DNA of 64,000 nucleotides, taken from contig JAKCPI010005477.1 of the NCBI GenBank assembly GCA_023213315.1, forward strand, positions 1 to 64,000, written 5' to 3'. Positions 24,356 to 34,785 of this stretch are shown here, one piece after another (the first letter of the stretch is position 1; every line of letters begins with the position of its first letter). Source of the stretch: Euborellia annulipes (lineage: Eukaryota; Arthropoda; Insecta; Dermaptera; Anisolabididae). The translations under genes were made by a program, and so were the position numbers. The notes under the pieces are model-generated. The model was not told the origin of the DNA. It did not search any database and worked only from the letters and a program-made list of their open reading frames with translations.

Positions 24356-24475
24356 ATGGCTCTTGGCCACGGCTCTTCTGGCTGCCGACCGGTCCTAACG
24401 GTGTCCATTTCTACAAATCCTCCTGAAGACCCCGGGAGATCAGAGGTCCTCCCATCTCCCCCCCCCCCCTACTTG
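24356..24475 (+). CDS. Orphan first coding exon, unknown protein
   Basis: The ATG at 24356 has a favourable context (GGAAGATGG). Forty codons follow without a stop to a consensus splice donor, TTG|GTAAGA, at 24476, leaving phase 0. The peptide starts MALGHGSSGCRPVLTVS, is Ser/Gly/Pro-rich and ends in a proline run (PSPPPPYL). I do not recognise it. No partner exon is evident on the + strand in the rest of the window, so the gene may extend beyond it or be a remnant. The C-tract coding the prolines may be length-variable. The combination of CpG island, CRE, Kozak-like start and donor is the reason for the call. Confidence 0.45.
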
Positions 24476-24778
24476 GTAAGAAACTCCGATCCGGGAATCC
24501 CACGATAATTTCCAATATAGTTAGTTGTTGTTTGATAAATTCACACCAAAATTATTGTTATCCATCATTTTGGTTTCTTTAATTCCTGCGTCCTTATTAT
24601 TATTATTTTTATATTTTTCTTTCCAAGAACGGGGATACCAAACATTTCATTAACATCCCATAAAAATAGTTATAATTACATTATTTAGCTTTGTTTGAAA
24701 AAAGATATAATTTTTTTTCTAGTCAATTTAAGATAACAAATTTGTGAGTTGAGTTTGTCTTTGATTGGACAAAAATTG

Positions 24779-24853
24779 CCCCCCCTGGAGTCGAGCCAGG
24801 ATCTCCACGCTTTCGTGACGGGCCGACTACCTTTATCCTAGGTCGCCCGCCCA
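24779..24853 (-). repeat. tRNA-like SINE head (Arg-type), degenerate
   Basis: On the minus strand an A-box-like block (GACCTAGGATAAAGG), an anticodon-like stem and a B-box-like GGCTCGACTCC are spaced as in a tRNA. The acceptor stem does not pair and a T-rich tail follows. I read it as a tRNA-derived SINE remnant, not a working tRNA. Confidence 0.5.
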
Positions 24854-24985
24854 TTCTACATTATTTAGTTTTAATCTCTCACTTTTATTGTCAATTTCAC
24901 ATTTATCTCTTCAGTAGTTTGACTCTTTAAAAAAATTCTATAGTTTTTCGCCTTTCTGCCATTGTTATTTTTGTATTATTATTAT

Positions 24986-25543
24986 TACTTTCTCTTGTAT
25001 ATATATGTAATATACACATATAAGTATTGAATTCATGTAAAAAATTAGATATCGAAAGTTTATTGGAAATATACGTTTTAAGGTATCCTGAGTCCAAAAA
25101 AGTGGGTTTTGGAAAATTGTCTGTCTGTGATTAAAAGAAATTACGAGTTTGAAATTTTATATTTATCTTTTATATAAAATCCGTCAAAGAGTACTCAGTA
25201 CTTAACTGATGTGCTTTTTTAGTTTTTTCGATTTTCTCAAAATTCCCTCTAACGATTTTGATTAAAATTTATCGATCAATTATTTTTTAGATGCTCTTTA
25301 AAATGAAAATTTATATTCTCATTTTGACATCAAAATTGTTTGAAGTGAAGTACACTTTATTCTTGTATTCTTGGATATGGTTACCATGGTAACAAAATAT
25401 AAATATTTTCCCATGTTAATAAATTTTACATCTAAAAAATATGCCGACACAAAAAATCTGGTGTGACAAGCACATCACATAACTTTCAATTACCATAGGT
25501 AAGAGAAAGTTGTGTGCTGAGCGACCAGTCTTTCAAGATTTTT
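24986..25543 (+). mobile_element. Hairpin-ended element, near full-length, diverged
   Basis: 5' hairpin (TACTTTCTCTTGTATATA), diverged body with ATGGTTACCATGGTAAC near 25375, and a 3' hairpin at about 25480-25520. The terminal word is degraded (TCTTTCAAGATTTTT). The microsatellite is missing. Confidence 0.75.
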
Positions 25544-25732
25544 ATTATTTATTTACTATTTATTTGAGTTTTTTTCTCATTCCAGGGGTTCCCTGAATAC
25601 ATTTTAGTTATTTTTGTACGCTGATCCTATGTCCGAGATCGGGGTAAGCGGTACCCTGCAAATTTCGAGAGAGTCGGTGAGAGATGGAGCTGTTTTTTTT
25701 TATTTTCATGTCAATGGTTGTTCTTGGATCTA

Positions 25733-25800
25733 TTACTTTCTCTTGCTTAGATACGTAATATTATGGGAGAAAGTATTCAAAAATTCGATGTCGAGATTAC
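25733..25800 (+). mobile_element. 5' end fragment of the hairpin-ended family
   Basis: Only the 5' hairpin (ACTTTCTCTTGCTTAG mirrored by GGGAGAAAGTATT) and the GATGTCGAGATTAC segment are present. Confidence 0.65.
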
Positions 25801-25834
25801 TTTTTCTTTCGATTATTAAAGAAGAATTGTCTGA

Positions 25835-26247
25835 CTCTAAAAACAGGCGTTAAAATTTGAAATAAACAAATGGATGTTAAAAAGTAAAATCGTAGAAAGA
25901 AAAAAAGTAGAAACAATCAGCGTTAAAAAAATGTTATTCTCTAAACAAAGTTTTAACAGCGACGTTAACATGTTGCTTTTATTTAAAAACTATCAAAATC
26001 ATAACCTTACTTTTTAGCTTAAGGACGCCATGTTCATTTTAAACACGACGTTAAAATATTAAAGGCACCCCCTAGACATGGCATTAATTTTTAACACATT
26101 TTCTAAATGTTAACGCTTTGTATTTAAATTTTTATTTACAGAATAGCTATTTGAGGCAAGGAAGTGATTTTGAATAGCATTTTTAACGCTTACATTACTT
26201 TTTAACACCCATTTGTTTATTTTAAATTTTAACTCCTGTTTTTAGAG
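25835..26247. mobile_element. Non-autonomous TIR element (413 bp)
   Basis: Long terminal inverted repeats: CTCTAAAAACAGG and about 45 further bases at the left, complemented at 26190-26247. Inner GTTAAAA-rich repeats recur. A partial relative lies at 28180-28497. No coding capacity and no clear target duplication. Its right end supplies the stop codon of the leucine-zipper frame at 26242-26397. Confidence 0.7.
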
Positions 26248-26397
26248 AATAGACCTGATAGGGTTGTTTATGACCGGGGAGTGAAAATGCTCATCATCTT
26301 TATATTTAACAATTTCTTCCTGCAAGTTTCCGTTCTCCTTATTTAATTTTCTTAGACTCTCATTTTCACTTTTTAAATATTTATTTAACTTATTTAT
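26242..26397 (-). pseudogene. Leucine-zipper exon cut by a transposon
   Basis: Reading the minus strand from a pyrimidine-rich acceptor (CTTATTTTTTCAG, ending at 26398), 51 codons are open. Residues 1-32 make a coiled coil in perfect heptads: a positions Ile1, Leu8, Leu15, Asn22, Ile29; d positions Leu4, Glu11, Leu18, Leu25, Tyr32. An Asn at one a position is typical of dimeric leucine zippers. The charged e/g positions (Lys, Glu, Arg) fit too. The frame leaves the coil as KDDEHFHSPVINNP and its stop lies inside the end of the TIR element 25835-26247, so the original reading was interrupted by insertion. No upstream exon is identified. It could be a bZIP gene relic, a retroelement ORF1 coil, or an exon whose end is now transposon-made. 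Confidence 0.4.
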
Positions 26398-26479
26398 CTG
26401 AAAAAATAAGTCTATAATAATTTACACGTTTGTTCCATGTCAGATTGATCACTCTTCCACGCGAATCTCTTTAAGAGTT

Positions 26480-26770
26480 TATCTTCATTTTACTTTCAGG
26501 CCGTGAGACGGGTTGGTTTGCTTTTCTCTCGATCTCTTATTTCTTTCTTTTCGCCACAGGCGAACCGGAGCCTAAGATTTTTTTGTAGATCTTTTTATTT
26601 TTCATTGTTTTCTCTTTGGCAATGGCAATAAAAGAATGGCGAGGGTTTTCCGTAGGCGAACCGGAGCCTAAGAACCTTTTGATTAATTAAAATTAATTTT
26701 AATTTTGCCAACCCCACATAGGAATAAGGCCAAGATAGAAGAAGAAGATCCTTGAAGATCCTTCTTCGTT
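26480..26770. repeat. Repeat debris with a duplicated GCGAACCGGAGCC word
   Basis: The word GGCGAACCGGAGCCTAAGA occurs twice (about 26572 and 26653). The stretch ends in CCACATAGGAATAAGGCC and a GAAGAAGAAG run like a non-LTR 3' end. No coding frame is supportable. Confidence 0.4.
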
Positions 26771-27920
26771 TTGAATTTATTTATTATATTTTGTATAGTT
26801 GAACTTTATTTTATGTTTATTTATAGCAAGAGCGTACATATATATACATTTTTTTGGGAGCAGGGGCGAGCTCATAATTAGATCTCATTCTCCCCCCCCC
26901 CCTACTTTCAAAATTGTATTTTATTCAAAAAGTATCAAAGGTAAAATTTTCATTAAAAATTTTATCTAAATATTTCCTTCTTATATAGGCCCGAGAGTCG
27001 AGGGTTTTTTAATATGTAAATATTTTCCTTTTCTTTTATTTTTGTTTATACAAGGCATTTTATCAATTGAAAATATTGAAAAAAAGATATATACAACAAA
27101 AAATAAAATAAATAAACAATATATATGACTAAATGATTAATTTGTAAACTCTTCAAAAAGAATGACTTTATAAGAAAATTACATAAATAATAGAATGTCT
27201 CTTTTGCATGTATGTCTTTTGAATAAAAAGATAAAAAAATATCAAGTTCTTTCAATAAATATAAAATTTAGAAAGGGTTATAGCTCAGCTTTACAGGAAT
27301 TTCATTTTAGTGTGAGAGAATTACATATCTTGGAATTTTATTGCTTATATCTTCAATATTAAAATTCTGCCCCGCATACCGATGGCTTTTCTATTTAGAT
27401 ATTCAAATAAAATAAAAAAAAGTAAAAACAGAATAATAGCAGCGATTCTCAACCGGTGGGGATTGATTCTTTAAAAGTTTTTTTTTCCTCGACAATTTCT
27501 TTTCTATGTTTATTTATATATATTTATTTACGTATATAGCTCCTCCGCTTATTAATTTAGTACTGGACACTAAAAAGTTCTCCAAAAAAAAAAAAAAAAA
27601 AATAACAGCCTAAAATCACTGGCGAAATATTTTCTCCTCACTGAAAATAAAAACGAAATAAAAATCTATATTTTTCGGATTTCTTATAAACAACAATTAA
27701 AATAATTAAATTTCATATTAAATTATTATATATTATATATTAAATTTTAATTAATCCATTTTTATCTTTTATATGAATAAAAGATAGATTGTGATTAAGA
27801 AAAAAATCATTTGATGCTTAGTACGCCGTTTATTTTGAAGTTAGGCAACCATTCATACAAATGAGGATTATTGGCAGCCTAACTCTTAGGCAAATAGCCA
27901 ATCATCATTAGGGGTGTTCG
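26771..27920. other. A+T-rich stretch without a gene
   Basis: No supportable gene. At about 27442 the words CAGCGATTCTCAACC and GGTGGGG resemble a hAT left end, but no matching right end is found. A poly(A) run lies at 27583-27602. Confidence 0.5.
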
Positions 27921-28170
27921 ATTATGGAAAAAAATAATCGATTATTTCGATTATGGGAAAAATAATCGATTATGAAATAAATAATCGATTATTCCGATTA
28001 ATCGATTATTTCGATTATGGTAAAAAATAATCGATTATGAAAAAAAAATAATCGATCATGAAAAAAAATCCTAAAATAATCGATTATACCCTTTTGTTCT
28101 TTTTTTTTAATCATTTGACCTCATCCCATGTTTCCCGAAAATAATCGATTAATCGACTTTTTTTTTCTTA
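27921..28170. repeat. ATAATCGATTAT subterminal repeat array, hAT-like
   Basis: About ten near-copies of AATAATCGATTAT in both orientations, starting after GGGGTGTTCG. Clustered palindromic subterminal words of this type are typical of hAT element ends. The rest of the element is not visible. Confidence 0.55.
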
Positions 28171-28179
28171 ATAATCGTC

Positions 28180-28497
28180 GCTTTTTAAAAATTAACGTCG
28201 CTGTTAAAACTTTGTTTAGAGAATAGCATTTTTTAACCCTCTTGTGTCAGATAGGCCTAGAAGATTGTAACTACCAAATCAAGTTAGTAATGCGCTTGCG
28301 CGTGAGGTGTTCGAGGGGTGTTAAAACACGAACAAGCAGAAAACATAGCTATCTTCATATGGATCGTTAACACCTGGTGCTAAAAAGTTAACGTCGCTGT
28401 TAAAACTTGTTTTTTTTAGCATTTTTAACGCTGATGTTATTATTTTACTTTTTAACACCCAATTTATGGTGTTAAATTTTAACGTCTGTTTTTAAAT
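28180..28497. mobile_element. Partial relative of the 25835-26247 TIR element
   Basis: It shares AACGTCGCTGTTAAAAC, present twice (near 28190 and 28388), and the right terminal segment TTTTTAACACCC...GTTAAAT...TAACGTCTGTTTTTA. The left terminus is missing. Confidence 0.55.
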
Positions 28498-28499
28498 TA

Positions 28500-29955
28500 T
28501 TTTAAAATCAAAGTTTATTTTTTCTCATAATTTTGACAGTCAATTTTTTTAATATATGGGTGCACAAATAATATTTTTTAATTCATTGGCTTTCACTATT
28601 TTGACCATTTATTTTGAAAGTGATGTAAGTCCATTTTCTATTGTTTCGAGAAAATGAAAGGTTAACATATCTGTTTATTAAAAAATCTATTTACCGACCA
28701 ATTTTCAATTGTACAAAACATGGGAATTTTTTAAGAAATTTGCCACTCGCTAGTTATACATAGAAAATTTACATTAATTTAAGCATAAATTATGTGATAT
28801 CTCATTTTTTAAAATATGGACTTACACCACTTTCAAAATAAACGGTCCATATATTAATATAAATATTTTGTAAACGTATGCTGAATCTCGTGGGCCTGAA
28901 AAATATTCATTGGCCACCCCTTTGTTAGATTGTATAGAACTCATATACTCATGTTAATTTACGGTTAAGATTGTTCTTGAATTTGTAATATAAGGAAAAT
29001 TTTGTATAATAAAAATTTAAAAACAACACAGATAAATAAACAATGATACAAATTTATTTAATATTATCGCGATTTGAATTACATCAGAACTTGAAATGAA
29101 CTGGAACAAACCAGAACGACGTTCCGATTCATTAATTTAGCAAAAATATCGTTATGGTTCAAAGGAATATTGATAAAATTTTAATTTATCATTCTAATGT
29201 ATTAATATATCCCAAAACATATTTAAGTAATTGATGTACATGTTTATTATTAAATGGAAATTAATTTAGGAGACTTCACTTCTGAGTTCACATTATAGCA
29301 AAAAATTATCCAAAAATCCGAAATAAAAAAATCAACATCCCTCAGAAAACAAAGACCCTACAAGTGTCAGATGTAAATATAACTAAATAAATAAAGTTTA
29401 ATTTGCGGAGTGTTCGAGAATGTCATTCCTGAATTTTTAATTTGCAATTTTGATTATAATAATAATAATCCCTTTATTCCTCCAGAAGAGTTTGCTCAAA
29501 GACCTTCATCACAGCGTGAGCCATATTGATGACAGGTTCAAGAGCTACATTTGTAACAATATTTTCATATTATAATCTACAGAATACATTTTTTTCTTTT
29601 AATCACATTCGATATATCCAGAATGACCAGGTTCTCGGCAATGATGACAAGAGAGAACAACAATGCAAACACACACACAAAAATGACCGGAATCAATATC
29701 ACATAGTTATCATAGAGAAAAAATAAATAAACAAAATAAATGACAAGAATAAATATCACATAATTATCATAGAAAGAAGAAAGAAAGAAAATAAATTACT
29801 AGAATGAGAATCACATATGAATATCACAAAAAAATAAATAAATAAATAATCAAAAAATATCACAGACGAAATAGACTAGAAAATAAATAAAATAAAAAAT
29901 AAAAATGACTAGAATGAGAATACAGGTCAATAAATAAAAAAAATAAATAAAAAAT
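28500..29955. other. A+T-rich stretch without a gene
   Basis: No coding region. 29700-29950 is a simple-sequence field of AAATAAATAA and AGAATGAGAATCACA words, partly duplicated. A small less A+T-rich piece at 29480-29530 is unidentified. Confidence 0.5.
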
Positions 29956-30437
29956 CATGTGTGGTTTTTGAAACCACGATGAGTGAAACTTTTTCGGATC
30001 GTAGGGTTTAACTGAAAATTTTCAGAAAATTATTAATTAAAGTTTAAAATCGGGTTTTATCTTAACTTAATAATTGGAAAATGGGAAATCAATAGAGGAT
30101 ATTAAAAACTGTGAACATTTTTTAGTAATTGCGGCCGTTTGCGGGGGGTTACGGGGGGCCCCCCCCTGGATGTTTGTTTTAGATTGAGATTTGAATATTT
30201 TAATTATTTAAAAATTATATTTTATCAATTTAAAAATTGAATTATTAAATCTCACAATTATTTTTATAATTCGTTATATATATAAAATTTCAACTTTCTT
30301 ATTTTTGTCGTCCGGATTGTGACGTCATGATTTATAGCGTCACAGCTCTGACGTCCGCTTGTAACGCGACATGCTGATAGAAGAGCCAAAAATTTTGAGA
30401 GGATATAATAAAAGTTTCACTTTAATAAATAAAAAAA
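29956..30437. mobile_element. Non-autonomous element with GTGAAACTTTTT ends, copy 1
   Basis: The left end has GAAACCACGATGAGTGAAAC and the right end the inverse AAAAGTTTCACTT. Shared internal words with the copy at 51729-52543 are GACGTCA, TTGTAACRCGACATGCTG and ATAATAAAAGTTTCACTT. No coding capacity. Confidence 0.6.
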
Positions 30438-30539
30438 AAAATACTAATTATAAATAATAAAAATAATTATAAAAATTAATCATATATTCGTGGAATATTC
30501 TTTGTCAAAAATTGCAAGGAATTTGTTGCTTAAGTCAAT

Positions 30540-30905
30540 CAATCAAAACAACGTTTGTACGAAATCTATAAAATGCTTGCTGCTTTTCCAGCCTGCAGAG
30601 TCACGCTACCCGTCTTATCGTACATCCCGAAACGCTGCCGACGTTTCAGGCGTTCAGGCGTATACTTCCTCAGGAATGGATTGGTTCTCATGGCAGTTCG
30701 CCAGATGGCCTTGATCCGCCTTGCTGATGACACGAATCGGAGCAAGAGACTGATGCCACTGAAGGCTATTTTCCCAGAAATTCTTCGCTCGTGGTTCGAC
30801 TCACAAGCATCTTCAGAAACTTGCCGCTTCGAATTCTATGACATATTCTTTCTTCTTTTGTTGCCTACATTCCCCTTCATCTTCATATTCATATATCCAA
30901 ACAAA
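30540..30905. other. GC-richer island with overlapping open frames, function unknown
   Basis: This stretch is clearly less A+T-rich than its surroundings and open on both strands. On + a frame of 117 codons runs 30555-30908 and a good splice acceptor (TGCTTTTCCAG) ends at 30589. On - about 80 codons are open, ending near 30570, with a basic segment (RKYTPERLKRRQRFG). None matches a family I know. It could be an exon, a retro-fragment or captured sequence. Confidence 0.3.
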
Positions 30906-30909
30906 TAAG

Positions 30910-31490
30910 ATAAATCTCTAAAGAGTCTCTTTAAATCAGAGAGATCCTTTAATAAATAATACTGTATGAAACTAAATAAGGGCCCGTGAATGGAATTTTT
31001 AACCAATGATAACTTACTATAAATATACTATGCTATTCTAAGACGTAGTAACAGAGCTATCAAATTTATACATAATAATGGTGTGTTATGTAAAATGAAA
31101 ATAGAATGATAAAATAATTTATAGCATAACATATCGTAAGATTTTGATTGTATTGATTTTAGAGGACAAGGACATTTGTTATTATTTAAGAATTCTATTC
31201 AGGTAAAAAGTTATAATGAATTTTCAATGAGAGAATTTTGTTTGTTTATTTAACTAATAGTTCAATAACCTATTATTTTTTTTTTATGAATTTTACAAAT
31301 TTCATATTATAAATATCTAGTTCACTAGATTTCTCCGATGATGTTATTAAGTGATCCCCATCCTCCTGGTTTTTTAATCCAAATTTACCCTGACGAAAAC
31401 CTTTACCTGGCTTTTAAAATTTCACATCCCCGAGGAATCAGCTTGTGGAACGTCCCCGTTAGCCATAAATATAGCTAAATATTTTTCGTC
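30910..31490. other. A+T-rich stretch, nothing recognised
   Basis: No gene, hairpin end or known repeat can be supported here, apart from a short GC-richer piece near 31425-31470. Confidence 0.5.
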
Positions 31491-31492
31491 AA

Positions 31493-31600
31493 GGTCAAGG
31501 GTCCGGTGGCCGGTGCAATGGATAGCACGCCAGCCCCAGAAGGGGAGTTGGGTCGCGGGGGCCATGGGATGTTGGCCTCATCAATAAAAAAACACTAATG
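31493..31600 (+). mobile_element. tRNA-derived SINE
   Basis: GGTCCGGTGGCC, the A-box-like GGTGCAATGGATAGCACGCC and the 3' unit GGGGGCCATGGGATG...GGCCTCA...AATAAAAAAACACT match the two SINE copies in the inverted insertion at 60089-60827. The B box is degraded (GGGTCGCGGGGG). The 3' end is A-rich. Confidence 0.65.
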
Positions 31601-31696
31601 TTTGTTAAACATAAATATATATATCAGGGGTTCCCAACCTTTTTTTGATGTGCGGCCCACTTTTTCCCTAAAAAAAACGCTGAGGCCCACAGTATA

Positions 31697-32208
31697 CAGG
31701 GTGTTTCAAAAAGGACTATACAACTTTGAAAATTCATATAAATTTATACAGAGAACCTAGAGAGGTGATTGTAGTGCCAATTTATAGAGAAACACATCAA
31801 GTTTTTTTGTTTTTTTTTACCTCAAACTAAAGATGTTCTTCCTTTGGTTATGCTGCACACCTCCCATCGGTTGTCAATTTCTTCCCATACTTTGAGGTAA
31901 AAAAAAAAAAAAAAAAAAAACTTTATGCGTTTCTCATTAAACAACACTAAAACCAGCTCTGTAGCTTCTTTGGATAAATTTATATATGACTTTGATTTTT
32001 CAAAACAAAACACAGAGCTCGGGTTCAGTGAAGACAGCCATCTTTGACGCTCAACTGCCGCTAGTGCTCGCGATTCGGCACTAGCGAACTAGGCGAGTCA
32101 AAACTTGATGTGTTTCTCTATAATTTGGCACTACAATCACCTCTCTAGGTTCTCTGTATAAATTTATTTGAATTTTCAAAGTTGTAAAGTCCTTTTTGAA
32201 GCACCCTA
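31697..32208. mobile_element. Nested TIR element with arms of about 110 bp
   Basis: Termini AGGGTGTTTCAAAAAGGAC and its near-complement (one mismatch) lie between TA dinucleotides. The inverted arms continue for about 110 bases (AGAGAACCTAGAGAGGTGAT and complement). The core carries a Myb/SANT-like frame on the minus strand. TA flanks would fit Tc1/mariner; a Myb/SANT-like core would fit a Harbinger-type association. I cannot choose. Confidence 0.7.
31822..32030 (-). pseudogene. Myb/SANT-like DNA-binding domain remnant in the nested element
   Basis: The minus-strand frame reads SKEATELVLVLFNEKRIKF, then a homopolymer-coded Phe run, then VWEEIDNRWEVCSITKGRTS and a stop. The arrangement (TxxLLxLxxExR, about ten residues, WEEIAxxM, VTxxQ) resembles the N-terminal part of trihelix or Myb/SANT-like domains found in transposon accessory proteins and many invertebrate proteins. 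The Phe run comes from a T/A tract that has replaced or expanded part of helix 1-2. Assignment by pattern only. Confidence 0.4.
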
Positions 32209-32402
32209 TATATGTATATATATATAATTTTTTTCTTTCCTTAAACGTCCGCGGCCCATTTCCAATCAGCCCGCGGCCCACAGGTTGGAAACCGCTGATA
32301 TATATGATGCATTAAAACACTTAAGTGGCCTTAGTAAGCGAAAGGACAAAATAAAAAAAAAAGTGTGGCTTTTGCCTTTTCGAATAAGTAAAGATTTTCA
32401 CA

Positions 32403-33212
32403 AAGTTTTAATTTGACATTAAAACACAATAATTCTGAAAGTTATAGGAATTTAGAAATGAAAAAAATCATTATCCTGTTATCTTTAGAAAATCTCTAAA
32501 TATCTAAAAGTTCATTTTAAAATTTTTACTAATTATGGAGATATCCATGCGGGACAGACTAGCGAATTTATAATATTTATTGACTAGTCGCACCGCCTGT
32601 CCTCAGTGAGCTTCCCACCCCCCAGCCCCACCTGTGGACCAGATGAATAATATTAATATTCCTATTTTATTTTGGAAAATTACCGTTGGACGATGAACCA
32701 CTGATATCTTTTTTTTTTTTTACAAAATCTTGTTAAAGTGTACCATTCAAGGCTGGTATATTATTCTCCTGATATTCCTTAAATATCTACAGTCTACTCT
32801 CGACAATTCGAATTTTGCTCTTCCAATGTCGACGAGGAAGACCATTCTAATACAGAACAAGAGAATAAATTTGGAAGAATTTGAGCTCCTAAAAAATATG
32901 CAAATGAAAACAGTTGATATCCATATATTTATATTTAAAGTTTGATGTACCAAGCACATTTCTTGCTTTCTTGATTGAAAGAGGCATCTTTCAATATTGT
33001 ATAAATATTGTATATACCACACAGTAAAATATTATAAATTCGCTAAAATCTCTCCCACCTGAATATCTCCATAATATAGTTTTAAAATGGACTTACTTTT
33101 AGACTTATATATAGAGTATTTTTTAAAGATTACAGGATGATTTTTTCATTTATAAATTCTTATAACTTGCAGTATTATTCTGTTGTAATGTCAAATTAAA
33201 TCAAATTAAAAC
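32403..33212. mobile_element. TIR element with arms of about 190 bp
   Basis: AAGTTTTAATTTGACATT at the left returns inverted at the right end, and similarity continues inward for about 190 bases (for example GAAAGTTATA, TTATGGAGATAT, GCGAATTTATAA and their complements near 33160, 33070 and 33035). The core (32600-33020) is unrelated sequence and includes a pogo-like ACTCTCGACAATTCGAAT word near 32803. No transposase is read. Confidence 0.65.
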
Positions 33213-33566
33213 TTGATAAAAATAATATAACAATAATATAACAAACTGATTTTCGTTATTTATTTATAACCTAAATAATAAATAATCGTAACAGATAAAA
33301 AAATCATTTTATTTTAAATAATGAAAATCTGTTTGTTATATAATAGGATAATATTATTTAAAAAAATTTTACACGATTAATGTATTATAAAAAATATTTT
33401 TGACATTTAATCTTTGAATATTTTATGATGTTCCGTTAATCTTATTTCAGATCATAAAAATATTTTAAATTAAAAAAAAAAATATATTGACCTTTTATTT
33501 TTATTAGTGAAGAGGTAAAGATGTTTTTATATATAAACTTAAACCAAACACAAACACGATTACACA

Positions 33567-33761
33567 ATGAAATTAAATTTTCTACAAAAAATATTCTATG
33601 AAATATTTAGCTCAAGTGCGTTATTCACAAGATATATTCAGTTTAATAAAAATTTCAACTTTTATTGTATCATTTCTTAAATACATTGTACTGAATATGT
33701 CTTGTGAATAACGCACTTGAGTGAAATATTTCATAGGACATTTTTTATAGAAAATTTCATT
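33567..33761. repeat. Foldback with arms of about 70-75 bp
   Basis: The left arm (33567-33645) with CTCAAGTGCGTTATTCACAA is mirrored by the right arm (33691-33761) with TTGTGAATAACGCACTTGAG. The core 20-base word is perfectly complementary. The loop is about 45 bases. MITE-like. Confidence 0.8.
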
Positions 33762-33764
33762 TCC

Positions 33765-34680
33765 TGCAAGTTTTTCCTTAGGTTTTTTATTGTAACTTCG
33801 GCCGGTTTATTAATAACAAAGAAAATATGACAATTTTAAAATTCATATATATGGGTCATTCTACAAAAAGGGTTAATTACGCGAAGTAATTGCAAATAAT
33901 TCAGTGACTACCAAACATTGACCTTTTTTAAACATCACTTAATAGAAAAAGTTAATAATTTTTGGGCACCCATGATAAAAATTGAAATTTAAAAAAATTT
34001 AATGAAAATATTCGTCTTTTTGACGCTAAAATGTCAGTACCCTGGGATGTACCTGCTTAAAAAGTGAACATTTAAATGCAAATTTATTTTAAACTATAAG
34101 ATTTATATTTTTATTATCCATATCTATATAATCTAAGATACTTTATTAAACGTTATTAAGTCATAAATTTTGATTTTAAATAAATTTACATTATTTTTTT
34201 TATTTCAAATTTGCGAGCCTCCTTTGCCTTATGTTAAATTTGATATTATACATTGTTTATAAAATAATTAAATATTTTGAATTAATTTTTCAAATTTTCC
34301 TATTTTTATTAAGTCTCATTTGCTTTTCCGAGCAAAAAATAACCAGAAATTCATTTACTTATTCAAGATAAAGACTTTATCTAACAAGATATGAAATAAT
34401 AGGTATTATAACATTTACATAGATAAAAAAAAGTAAAAAAATTAAAAAATTTTTTTAACTAAAATAAAACAAAGTTCCAAAAAAACCTAAAAAAAAAATA
34501 CCTATAGTATTTTACACAATCGATGATGGATATAAAGTATTAAAGATAAAATATTACATTAAAGAATACAAAATATTATATGAATTGTTTTTATTTTGAT
34601 TTTCAAACAGAAGCGATAAAAATAAACAAAGGATCATTTTGAATCATATTAAAATTAAATTGAAACTAATTGCTTGATTT
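33765..34680. other. Very A+T-rich stretch without a gene
   Basis: No coding frame or recognised repeat on either strand. Confidence 0.5.
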
Positions 34681-34785
34681 TAATATATATATATATATAT
34701 ATATATGAAAATGGCTCAAAGGAGAGCCGAAACGTCGAGTAAATCTCAACATACACGCGACACAACCCGAGAAAACTTATCTTCG

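Larger units (their letters stand above)
31625..32297. mobile_element. hAT MITE containing a nested element
   Basis: Terminal repeats CAGGGGTTCCCAACC (left) and GGTTGGAAACCGCTG (right) are flanked by ATATATAT on both sides (31617-31624 and 32298-32305), an 8-bp target duplication, though the low complexity weakens that point. Subterminal GCGGCCCAC words occur at both ends. Most of the interior is the nested element 31697-32208; without it the hAT copy is only about 160 bp. Confidence 0.75.

Noticed and set aside
24779..24853. A functional tRNA gene
   Set aside because: A- and B-box-like words are there, but the acceptor stem does not pair and the tail is SINE-like.
27921..28170. CRISPR array
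   Set aside because: The short repeats are palindromic, irregularly spaced, in both orientations and in eukaryotic DNA; they fit hAT subterminal repeats.
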